From CAZCZR01 sp964503455 (GTDB taxonomy: Bacteria; Bacillota; Clostridia; UBA1381), in contig CAZCZR010000036.1 in NCBI GenBank assembly GCA_964503455.1, positions 1 to 16,789 on the forward strand: a stretch of 16,789 bases of DNA, read 5' to 3'. How positions within the stretch are numbered: the first letter of the stretch is position 1; each line of letters opens with the position of its first letter. Of the stretch, positions 7,042 through 13,756 are shown piece after piece. A program made the translations under genes and the position numbers. The notes beneath the pieces were generated by a model. It was given only the letters and a program-made list of their open reading frames with translations, made no database searches and was not told where the DNA came from.

Positions 7042-7661
7042 TGGCTGAAGAGAAAAAATCAGCTGTCGGAATATTTTTGAACGGTCTTATAAACGAAAAT
7101 CCGACCTTTGTGCAGCTGCTCGGAATGTGTCCGACACTGGCGGTGACGACAAGCCTTAAAAACGGAGTCGGAATGGGACTTTCAGCCACGGCTGTACTGA
7201 TGGCTTCAAACTTTATCATTTCTCTTATGAGAAAGATCATACCTCAAAAGGTAAGAATAGCGGCGTACATAGTTATAATCGCAACATTTGTAACGCTGGT
7301 TCAAATGTGCCTTAACGCTTTCGCGCCCTCGCTTGCGGATCAGCTGGGAATATTCATCCCTCTTATAGTTGTAAACTGTATAATACTTGCAAGAGCCGAG
7401 TCTTTCGCATCGAAAAACAGTCCGCTGCCGTCTGTTATGGACGGCCTGGGAATGGGACTGGGCTTTACGGCGGCGCTGTCGATTATATCCGTTATAAGGG
7501 AATTTCTGGGCGCGGGAACGTTTCTGGATATGCAGATACTCCCCTCGGCTGTTAAGCCTATGTCAATAATGATACTTGCCCCCGGCGGATTTATCGCTCT
7601 GGGTCTTATAATAGGCTCCATTAACGCAATTGTTGCCAAGAGAAAGGGCGGTGACAAATAG
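7041..7661 (+). CDS. rnfE: Rnf complex membrane subunit RnfE
   Basis: RnfE is one of two paralogous six-helix membrane subunits (with RnfA) that form the central ion- and electron-conducting core. The 206 residues contain the two cysteine motifs that in this family bind a membrane-embedded iron-sulfur cluster together with RnfA: GMCPTL with C30 and VVNCIIL with C113. About six hydrophobic segments are visible. AAAGGAGG lies about 10 bases before the ATG, which overlaps the rnfG stop (TAATG). The stop overlaps rnfA by one base. Confidence 0.96.
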   Translation: MAEEKKSAVGIFLNGLINENPTFVQLLGMCPTLAVTTSLKNGVGMGLSATAVLMASNFIISLMRKIIPQKVRIAAYIVIIATFVTLVQMCLNAFAPSLADQLGIFIPLIVVNCIILARAESFASKNSPLPSVMDGLGMGLGFTAALSIISVIREFLGAGTFLDMQILPSAVKPMSIMILAPGGFIALGLIIGSINAIVAKRKGGDK

Positions 7662-8242
7662 TGGCAAAAGAAATTATCTCCATACTTATAGCCGCTCTCC
7701 TGACCGAGAATTTCGTTATGGTGAAGTTTTACGGTATCTGTCCGTTCCTCGGCGTTTCAAAAAAGGTGGAAACCGCGTCCGGAATGGGAATGGCAGTCAC
7801 CTTTGTTATGGCTATAGCCTCCATGATAACATGGGCGGTAAATCATTTTCTGCTTATTCCGCTTGGACTCGAATACTTACAGACGATAGCGTTTATTCTG
7901 ATAATAGCGAGCCTTGTGCAGTTTGTCGAAATGTTTGTAAAAAAGACAATGCCCGCGCTTTATAACGCTTTGGGTATATATTTGCCGCTTATAACCACAA
8001 ACTGCGCGGTGCTGAGCGTGACGCTTCTGAATGTGCAGAACAACAGCAGCTTTATCATATCAACGCTGTACGGTATTTTCGCGGCTCTCGGCTTTACGCT
8101 GGCTATTATACTGATGGCGGGCGTAAGAGAGTATCTTGACGAGGAAGCCGTGCCGGCATCGTTTCGCGGATTCCCGATAGCGCTTGTTACGGCGGGAATA
8201 ATGGCTATAGCGTTCATGGGATTTTCGGGATTTTCGATATAA
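7661..8242 (+). CDS. rnfA: Rnf complex membrane subunit RnfA
   Basis: RnfA is the second paralogous six-helix core subunit, oriented oppositely to RnfE in known structures. The 193-residue protein has the matching cysteine motifs GICPFLG (C27) and TTNCAVL (C115) and about six hydrophobic stretches. It begins with GTG overlapping the last base of the rnfE stop codon (TAGTG). The upstream purine-rich sequence (AAAGGGCGG) is weakly placed, so translation probably depends on ribosomes finishing rnfE. The stop TAA is part of the strong AAGGAGG site for rnfB, 12 bases before that gene. Confidence 0.96.
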   Translation: MAKEIISILIAALLTENFVMVKFYGICPFLGVSKKVETASGMGMAVTFVMAIASMITWAVNHFLLIPLGLEYLQTIAFILIIASLVQFVEMFVKKTMPALYNALGIYLPLITTNCAVLSVTLLNVQNNSSFIISTLYGIFAALGFTLAIILMAGVREYLDEEAVPASFRGFPIALVTAGIMAIAFMGFSGFSI

Positions 8243-8254
8243 GGAGGCGGAAGA

Positions 8255-9070
8255 ATGAAAGAAATATTATTTGCAGTCGCCGTTGTCGGCGGACTGGGCT
8301 TGCTTTTTGGATTTTTGCTGTCCTTCGCGTCTGTTGTGTTCGCCGTTAAGACCGATGATCGCATAGAAAAGATAACCGAAACTCTTCCCGGCGCCAATTG
8401 CGGAGCCTGCGGATTTGCAGGCTGCTCGGCTTATGCCGACGCTATTGTGAAAAACGGCGCGCCCGTAAACTGCTGCAGCGTCGGAAAAGCTCCTGTGGCC
8501 GCTAAAATAGGCGAAATAATGGGCGTTGAAGCGGGCGAGGTCGAGGAATGTACCGCGAGAGTTATGTGCGGCGGCGTACTGAACCTTGCAAACAGAAAAT
8601 ATGAGTACATGGGCATAAAGGACTGTGTCGCCGCGTCAAAGCTTTCCGGCGGAGCGAAGGAATGTCCTTACGGCTGCCTTGGATTGGGAACCTGCGTGAG
8701 TCACTGCAAGTTCGGCGCGATAGAGGTTATAGACGGCGTAGCCGTTGTTGACGAGGAGAAATGCCAGGCTTGCGGAATGTGCTTAAGAAGCTGTCCCAAG
8801 GGCATAATCGAGTTTGTGCCGAAAACAAACAAGGAGTGGGTACTTTGCAAGAATCGCGACAGAGGTGTTTTGGCGAACAAATACTGCAAGGTATCGTGCA
8901 TAGGCTGTAAAATGTGCGAGAAGATATGCCCGACGGGCGCCGTTACGGTAACGGATAATCTTGCCCATATAGACTACACCAAGTGCGTGAGCTGCGGAAA
9001 GTGCGCCGAAAAATGTCCCAGAAAGATCATAAAAATAAGGGGCATGGCTGCGCCTGCGCCGAACGCTTAA
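8255..9070 (+). CDS. rnfB: Rnf complex ferredoxin-like subunit RnfB
   Basis: RnfB accepts electrons from soluble ferredoxin and feeds the complex. A single N-terminal membrane helix spans about residues 5-31. The family's N-terminal cluster motif follows at C49, C52, C57 and C73/C74. The rest is packed with ferredoxin-type motifs: C137, C141, C147, C151; C170, C173, C176, C180; C211, C215, C218, C221, C225; and C244, C247, C250, C254. This multi-cluster form of 271 residues is the clostridial type, longer and richer in clusters than the E. coli homologue. It ends in a short Ala/Pro tail. It is the last gene of the operon, followed at once by a hairpin terminator. Confidence 0.96.
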   Translation: MKEILFAVAVVGGLGLLFGFLLSFASVVFAVKTDDRIEKITETLPGANCGACGFAGCSAYADAIVKNGAPVNCCSVGKAPVAAKIGEIMGVEAGEVEECTARVMCGGVLNLANRKYEYMGIKDCVAASKLSGGAKECPYGCLGLGTCVSHCKFGAIEVIDGVAVVDEEKCQACGMCLRSCPKGIIEFVPKTNKEWVLCKNRDRGVLANKYCKVSCIGCKMCEKICPTGAVTVTDNLAHIDYTKCVSCGKCAEKCPRKIIKIRGMAAPAPNA

Positions 9071-9091
9071 AAAACAGCAAATGCAAACCGA

Positions 9092-9130
9092 TTGCAGAGA
9101 TCTCGGACGAGGGATCTCTGCAATATTTTA
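9092..9130 (+). terminator. Intrinsic terminator of the rnf operon
   Basis: TTGCAGAGATC (9092-9102) pairs perfectly with GATCTCTGCAA (9113-9123) over 11 base pairs around a 10-base loop, followed by TATTTTA. It begins 21 bases after the rnfB stop. Confidence 0.85.
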
Positions 9131-9161
9131 TGTCAAATGCCGTTTAAGGGAATAATTATGC

Positions 9162-9179
9162 GGTTAGTCGCAATTAACC
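9162..9179. repeat. Dyad GGTTA-N8-TAACC upstream of the hydrogenase promoter
   Basis: Arms at 9162-9166 and 9175-9179. It resembles half-sites of the redox regulator Rex (GTTA...TAAC) but the spacer is two bases longer than in the known Rex operator and the outer bases do not match, so a Rex assignment is not supported. Confidence 0.3.
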
Positions 9180-9211
9180 TAAACAAAAATAGTGTGTTTT
9201 ATGCAATATAC

Positions 9212-9234
9212 ACAAAAACAATGATGATTTTTGT
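9212..9234. promoter_or_regulatory. Near-perfect 23-base palindrome, candidate operator
   Basis: ACAAAAA (9212-9218) and TTTTTGT (9228-9234) are perfect inverse arms, and AT/AT pairs again flank the central G at 9223. The centre is about 60 bases before the expected start site of the hydrogenase transcript, the usual place for an activator that contacts RNA polymerase. The regulator is unknown. Confidence 0.45.
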
Positions 9235-9247
9235 ACTTTATCCACTA

Positions 9248-9276
9248 TTCCAAAGACGGCAAATTCGTGATATAAT
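9248..9276 (+). promoter_or_regulatory. Extended -10 promoter of the hydrogenase operon
   Basis: TATAAT (9271-9276) is preceded by TGA at 9268-9270, giving a full TGnTATAAT extended -10. The -35 position (TTCCAA, 9248-9253, spacer 17) is poor, which fits a promoter that needs an activator. The start would be near 9283. Confidence 0.65.
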
Positions 9277-9288
9277 ATATAATGACTT

Positions 9289-9396
9289 ATGGTGGGCATC
9301 TTTAAGAATCCCCGACACTTGTCAAATGGCGCAAAATGTCGTCTTTGCGGCAAAATCATTGAAATACGCGGATATTCCCGCGGATTTTTGCCTTGA
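9289..9396 (+). CDS. Possible 35-residue leader peptide with a CxxC motif
   Basis: An ATG six bases after the expected transcription start opens a 35-codon frame that includes C17-R-L-C20-G-K and ends at TGA 9394-9396, just past the terminator-like hairpin. There is no Shine-Dalgarno sequence and no room for one, so it would be translated as a near-leaderless message if at all. The overlap with the hairpins is what a translational attenuation leader would look like, but an ORF this short can easily arise by chance. I do not recognise the peptide. Confidence 0.2.
   Translation: MVGIFKNPRHLSNGAKCRLCGKIIEIRGYSRGFLP
9367..9389 (+). terminator. Terminator-like hairpin (possible attenuator) in the hydrogenase leader
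   Basis: CGCGG (9367-9371) pairs with CCGCG (9378-9382) around a 6-base loop, followed by GA and five T (9385-9389). A wider pairing of GGCAAAA (9349-9355) with TTTTGCC (9386-9392) would sequester the T tract, so two alternative folds are possible. The short stem makes strong termination uncertain. Confidence 0.4.
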
Positions 9397-9524
9397 AGCG
9401 GCAGGATATTTGCGCGGTTTTCCAAGCGCCTCGGCTTTCAGAGAGGCCCTGATGAATAAAGTCGGGCGAAGTATATTCAAATGATTGGTTTCGTCCGCGA
9501 TAAGGCTATAGGAGGTACAAAAAT

Positions 9525-10031
9525 ATGAACACAAATCCGGCGATCCCGTTTAAGGGAACAAAAGCGCAGGAGTTTGAGCTTATGGATTTTATTGAATCCG
9601 AAAAGTCCGATCCCGGCGCGCTTATGCCTGTGTTGCAGAAGGCGCAGGAGATTTACGGATATCTGCCGATCGAGGTGCAGAGCATGGTTGCAGAAGGACT
9701 CGGAATATCATTGAGCGAAGTATACGGAGTGGCAACCTTTTACTCGCAATTCTCGCTCAATCCCAAGGGCGAACACAGAGTGAGCATATGTCTTGGAACC
9801 GCTTGCTATGTAAAAGGCGCGGACAAGATATTGGAAGGGCTTGAAAAAAAGCTTGGCATAAAGTGCGGCGAATGTACGCCCGACGGAATGTTTTCGCTTG
9901 ATTCGTGCCGCTGCGTCGGCGCGTGCGGACTTGCTCCGGTAATGATGATAGACGATGATGTTTACGGCAGAATGACAGTGGATCAGATAGACGGCATCAT
10001 TAATAAATACGCCGTTAAGCGCGCAAATTAG
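9525..10031 (+). CDS. hydC: Hydrogenase subunit HydC (NuoE-like, [2Fe-2S])
   Basis: This 168-residue protein is a thioredoxin-like [2Fe-2S] subunit of the NuoE/24-kDa family. An N-terminal helical bundle (about 15-70) contains the typical YGVATFYSQF segment at 67-76. Cluster ligands are C89 and C94, then C130 and C134 (C-x4-C ... C-x3-C); an extra C128 lies next to the second pair. In multimeric [FeFe] hydrogenases it passes electrons to or from the NuoF-like flavoprotein. AGGAGG is 9 bases before the ATG. It is the first gene of hydCBA, 11 bases before hydB. It could also be called nuoE or hndA; the neighbours favour the hydrogenase role. Confidence 0.94.
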   Translation: MNTNPAIPFKGTKAQEFELMDFIESEKSDPGALMPVLQKAQEIYGYLPIEVQSMVAEGLGISLSEVYGVATFYSQFSLNPKGEHRVSICLGTACYVKGADKILEGLEKKLGIKCGECTPDGMFSLDSCRCVGACGLAPVMMIDDDVYGRMTVDQIDGIINKYAVKRAN

Positions 10032-10042
10032 GAGGTGCCGGA

Positions 10043-11920
10043 ATGCTTACTGTTGAAGAATTAAATCAGATCTGTGACAGAATGCGCAATATCGTTTCAA
10101 TGAGAAGCGAGGGCGCGGAAAATAATTCGGGATATAAGTACCAGGTGCTTGTGTGCGGCGGTACGGGATGTCATTCATCGGGCAGTCAAAAGGTTCTGGA
10201 CGCTTTGCATGAGCAGATAGCGGCGAAAGGTCTTGAAAAGGAAGTAAAGATCGTAAGAACCGGCTGCTTCGGTCTTTGTTCGCTGGGCCCCATTATGATA
10301 GTTTATCCTGAGGGCGCTTTCTATGCGAGAGTTCAGCCCGAAAGCATACCCGAAATAGTCGAGGAGCATCTTGTAAACGGAAATGTCGTAAAGCATCTTC
10401 TTTATGAAAGCACTGTCTGCGATGACGGAACGATAAAGTCTTTGCAGGAAACGGACTTCTATAAAAAGCAGCTGAGAGTCGCTTTAAAGAACTGCGGCGT
10501 TATCGACCCTGAGGATATAGAGGAGTATATAGCGACCGACGGCTACAAGGCCTTGGCTAAGGTGCTTACCACAATGACGCCGGACGATGTTATACAGGTG
10601 CTGCTTGATTCGGGACTGCGCGGCAGAGGCGGCGGCGGATTCCCGACAGGGAGAAAATGGGCGTTTGCAAAGGCTTCGGAAAGCGATCAGAAGTATGTCT
10701 GTTGCAACGCCGACGAGGGCGACCCCGGAGCATTCATGGACAGATCCATACTTGAGGGCGACCCCCATACCGTGCTTGAGGCAATGGCTATAGCCGGATA
10801 TACCATAGGCGCGAGCAAGGGTTACATATATGTAAGAGCTGAATATCCGGTAGCGGTAAACCGTCTGAAGGTTGCCATAAAGCAGGCGAAGGAATACGGT
10901 TTGCTCGGCGAGGGGATATTCGGAACGGACTTCTCGTTTGATATTGAGCTTCGTCTTGGAGCGGGAGCGTTCGTGTGCGGCGAGGAAACCGCGCTTATGA
11001 CCTCGATAGAGGGCAAGAGAGGCGAGCCGCGTCCGAGACCGCCGTTCCCGGCAGTAAAGGGTCTTTTCGGCAAGCCGACTATCCTCAACAATGTTGAAAC
11101 ATACGCAAATATATGCAAGATCATACTAAACGGCCCCGAGTGGTTCGCTTCCATGGGAACGGAAACATCAAAGGGAACAAAGGTATTCGCATTGGGCGGC
11201 AAGATAACCAATGTGGGATTGGTTGAGGTGCCTATGGGAACCACCCTCCGTGAGATAGTCGAGGAAATCGGCGGCGGAGTACCAAACGGAAAGAAGTTCA
11301 AGGCGGCTCAGACCGGCGGCCCGTCCGGCGGCTGTATACCGGCGTGTCATATAGATGTTCCGATAGATTACGACAATCTTATCAAGCTGGGTTCCATGAT
11401 GGGATCGGGCGGACTTATTGTAATGGACGAGGACACCTGTATGGTGGATATCGCCAAGTTCTTCCTTGAATTTACGGTAGACGAGTCGTGCGGAAAATGT
11501 ACGCCGTGCCGTATAGGTACGCGCAGACTGTATCAGTTCATAGACAAGATCACAAAAGGCGAGGGCGAGCTTGAGGATCTGGACAAGATCACCGAGCTGT
11601 GCGCTCATATGCAGTCAACGTCGCTCTGCGCTCTGGGTCAGACTACGCCGAACCCCGTTATTTCGACAATGCACTACTTCAAGGACGAGTACATCGCTCA
11701 CGTAAAGGACAAGACCTGTCCCGCGGGCGTATGCAAAAGCCTTATGTCATATGAGATCATCCCCAAGCTTTGCAAGGGATGTACTCTGTGTGCGAGAAAC
11801 TGTCCTGTTGACGCTATCAGCGGAACGGTTAAGAAGCCGCACGTTATCGACAGAAACAAGTGTATCAAGTGCGGATTGTGCATGAGGAACTGTAAGTTCA
11901 ACGCAATCATCAAGAAATAA
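10043..11920 (+). CDS. hydB: Hydrogenase subunit HydB (NuoF-like, NAD(H)- and FMN-binding)
   Basis: This 625-residue flavoprotein is the diaphorase subunit that exchanges electrons with NAD(H). Domains in order: an N-terminal thioredoxin-like [2Fe-2S] domain (about 30-125) with C-x4-C and GCFGLCSLGP; the NuoF core with the glycine-rich GRGGGGFP at 194-201 and NADEGDPGAF for FMN/NADH; a [4Fe-4S] site at C483, C486, C489 and C529; and a C-terminal two-cluster ferredoxin domain at C577, C580, C583, C587 and C607, C610, C613, C617. This layout is the one found in electron-bifurcating hydrogenases such as the Thermotoga HydABC type. It follows hydC closely with an AGGAGG site and precedes hydA by 15 bases. 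Confidence 0.95.
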   Translation: MLTVEELNQICDRMRNIVSMRSEGAENNSGYKYQVLVCGGTGCHSSGSQKVLDALHEQIAAKGLEKEVKIVRTGCFGLCSLGPIMIVYPEGAFYARVQPESIPEIVEEHLVNGNVVKHLLYESTVCDDGTIKSLQETDFYKKQLRVALKNCGVIDPEDIEEYIATDGYKALAKVLTTMTPDDVIQVLLDSGLRGRGGGGFPTGRKWAFAKASESDQKYVCCNADEGDPGAFMDRSILEGDPHTVLEAMAIAGYTIGASKGYIYVRAEYPVAVNRLKVAIKQAKEYGLLGEGIFGTDFSFDIELRLGAGAFVCGEETALMTSIEGKRGEPRPRPPFPAVKGLFGKPTILNNVETYANICKIILNGPEWFASMGTETSKGTKVFALGGKITNVGLVEVPMGTTLREIVEEIGGGVPNGKKFKAAQTGGPSGGCIPACHIDVPIDYDNLIKLGSMMGSGGLIVMDEDTCMVDIAKFFLEFTVDESCGKCTPCRIGTRRLYQFIDKITKGEGELEDLDKITELCAHMQSTSLCALGQTTPNPVISTMHYFKDEYIAHVKDKTCPAGVCKSLMSYEIIPKLCKGCTLCARNCPVDAISGTVKKPHVIDRNKCIKCGLCMRNCKFNAIIKK

Positions 11921-11935
11921 GGAGGGTACTGTAAG

Positions 11936-13675
11936 ATGGTAACATTAAAAATAAACGGCATCAGCGTTACTGTGCCGGAAAATTATACGATTCTTCAGGC
12001 GGCAAAGGAGATAAATGTCGAGATACCCTCTTTGTGCTATCTGAAGGATGTGAACTGCATAGGCTCATGCCGTGTGTGTGTTGTGGAGCTGGCTGAAAGA
12101 GGAAAAAGACGCCTTGTGGCGTCATGTGTATATCCCGTTGCCGAGGGCATGGAGGTATATACAAACACCCCTGCGGTAAGGACCTCAAGACGTACCACTA
12201 TAGAGCTTATCCTTTCAACGCACCACAAGAAATGTCTTTCCTGCGTGAGAGGAAACAACTGCGAGCTTCAGAAGCTTGCCTTTGACTACGGTGTTGACGA
12301 GGACCGTTTCGCTCAGGAGGAGATAAAGTATGATATAGACGATCTTTCGCCGTATATCGTAAGAGATAACAACAAATGTATTCTTTGCCGCCGCTGTACG
12401 GCAGCCTGCAACAATATGCAGACTGTAGGAGCCATAGGCGAGATAGGCAGAGGCTACAAGGTACATATAGGCTGCGCGTTTGAAAAGAGCCTTGACGCGT
12501 CGGCGTGTGTCGGCTGCGGACAGTGCATAGTGGCGTGCCCTGTAGGCGCTTTGAACGAAAAGAGCCAGATAGACGTTGTATGGGATGCTATTGCCAATCC
12601 CAAAAAGAAGGTCGTATTCTTTACGGCGCCTTCCATAAGAGCGACGCTTGGAGAATGTTTCGGTATGCCGGTAGGCACGAATGTAGAGGGCAAGATGATA
12701 GCCGCTATACGCAGGCTCGGCGTTGACGGAGTATTCAATATGGACGTTACGGCGGACCTCACTATAGTTGAGGAGGCGGCGGAGCTTGTCGAGAGAATAG
12801 AAAAAGGCAAGAGCCTGCCGATGTTTACAAGCTGCTGCCCCGGCTGGGTAAAGTTTGTTGAGCATCATTATCCGGACTTTATACCGAATCTGTCAACCTG
12901 TAAATCGCCGCAGCAGATGTTCGGCGCTGTTTTGAAGAATTACTATGCGCAGAAGAACGGCATCGACCCGAAGGATCTGTTTGTGGTCAGCGTTATCCCG
13001 TGTACGGCAAAGAAGTTTGAGTGTACGCGCGAGGAAGAGAACGCGTTTGATTATTCCGATGTTGACGTATCGCTCACAACAAGAGAGCTTTCCAAGATGA
13101 TAAAGGGCGCGGGTCTTGATTTCAAGGACCTTGACGATGAAAAGTTTGACGATCCGTTCCATGTTGCGACAGGCGCGGGCGCTATATTCGGCGCGACAGG
13201 CGGAGTTATGGAAGCCGCGTTGAGAACGGCGGCGGACTGGCTCAACGAGGGCGGCTCAAAGAAGATCGACTTCAAGGAGGTGCGCGGCACCGAGGGCATC
13301 AAAGAGGCCGTTTACGATGTGGGCGGCACGGAGCTTAAGATAGCCGTGGCATCGGGACTCGGAAATGCCAGAAAGATCCTTGACGGGATCAAGAGCGGCG
13401 AAAGACACTATGATTTTGTGGAGATCATGGCGTGTCCGGGCGGATGCGTAAACGGCGGAGGTCAGCCTGTTCAGGGCGACAGCGTAAGAAATTACGTTGA
13501 TCTTAAAAAGCTTCGCGCAAAAGCGCTTTATGATACGGACAGGAAGCTGAAATACAGAAAATCGCATCAAAGCCCCGTTATCAAGATGCTTTACGATGAG
13601 TACTTCGACGCGCCGGGCAAACACCGCGCGCACAGACTGCTCCATACAACATATGTAAACAGAGGCAAGTATTGA
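11936..13675 (+). CDS. hydA: [FeFe] hydrogenase catalytic subunit HydA
   Basis: HydA reversibly makes or oxidises H2 at the H-cluster. The 579-residue protein has the full M3-type layout. The N-terminal [2Fe-2S] domain has C34, C45, C48 and C64. The His-ligated [4Fe-4S] site has H96, C100, C103 and C109. The two ferredoxin clusters are C148, C151, C154, C158 and C191, C194, C197, C201. H-cluster motifs are intact: L1 TSCCPGW with proton-relay C300 and ligand C301, L2 PCTAKKFE with C356, and L3 MACPGGC with C500 and bridging C504. C-terminal small-subunit-like residues follow (about 535-579). With hydC and hydB it predicts a soluble trimeric NAD/ferredoxin-dependent hydrogenase, probably electron-bifurcating. 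HydE/F/G maturases must be encoded elsewhere. A strong terminator follows. Confidence 0.97.
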   Translation: MVTLKINGISVTVPENYTILQAAKEINVEIPSLCYLKDVNCIGSCRVCVVELAERGKRRLVASCVYPVAEGMEVYTNTPAVRTSRRTTIELILSTHHKKCLSCVRGNNCELQKLAFDYGVDEDRFAQEEIKYDIDDLSPYIVRDNNKCILCRRCTAACNNMQTVGAIGEIGRGYKVHIGCAFEKSLDASACVGCGQCIVACPVGALNEKSQIDVVWDAIANPKKKVVFFTAPSIRATLGECFGMPVGTNVEGKMIAAIRRLGVDGVFNMDVTADLTIVEEAAELVERIEKGKSLPMFTSCCPGWVKFVEHHYPDFIPNLSTCKSPQQMFGAVLKNYYAQKNGIDPKDLFVVSVIPCTAKKFECTREEENAFDYSDVDVSLTTRELSKMIKGAGLDFKDLDDEKFDDPFHVATGAGAIFGATGGVMEAALRTAADWLNEGGSKKIDFKEVRGTEGIKEAVYDVGGTELKIAVASGLGNARKILDGIKSGERHYDFVEIMACPGGCVNGGGQPVQGDSVRNYVDLKKLRAKALYDTDRKLKYRKSHQSPVIKMLYDEYFDAPGKHRAHRLLHTTYVNRGKY

Positions 13676-13697
13676 TTCAATAAGTATTAATCGAATA

Positions 13698-13734
13698 AAA
13701 AAGCCACGCAGACATCGTGTCCGCGCGGCTTTTT
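13698..13734. terminator. Bidirectional intrinsic terminator between hydA and folC
   Basis: A 17-base arm (13698-13714) faces its inverse (13718-13734) with 15 of 17 pairs and a TCG loop. It begins with an A run and ends with a T run, so it can stop both the hydCBA transcript and the converging plsY-gpsA-folC transcript. Confidence 0.9.
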
Positions 13735-13756
13735 GCTATGTGTAAAATTTGTATAA

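Larger units (their letters stand above)
9131..9524 (+). promoter_or_regulatory. Long gene-free region upstream of the hydrogenase operon
   Basis: About 394 bases separate the rnf terminator from hydC. The first half is AT-rich and holds two dyads (9162-9179 and 9212-9234) and an extended -10 promoter at 9248-9276. The second half, from about 9283, would be a transcribed leader of about 240 nt. It contains hairpins at 9330-9349, 9367-9389 and 9464-9496 and a 35-codon ORF at 9289-9396. Open frames spanning the region have no ribosome site and resemble no protein I know. I regard the region as regulatory. Confidence 0.6.

Noticed and set aside
9162..9179. Rex operator upstream of the hydrogenase operon
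   Set aside because: The GTTA...TAAC arms are 8 apart instead of 6 and the flanking TTG/CAA are missing, so I report only a dyad.
9092..9484. 130-residue open frame between rnfB and hydC
   Set aside because: It begins inside the rnf terminator, runs through the hydrogenase promoter, has no ribosome binding site at any ATG (including 9326) and resembles no protein I know.
9525..11920. Complex I (NuoE/NuoF) fragments
   Set aside because: hydC and hydB are homologous to NuoE and NuoF, but the direct link to hydA, the added ferredoxin domain and the absence of other nuo genes favour a hydrogenase.
12215..12868. 217-residue minus-strand open frame opposite hydA
   Set aside because: A shadow of a fully conserved hydrogenase gene; its composition follows from the hydA codons.
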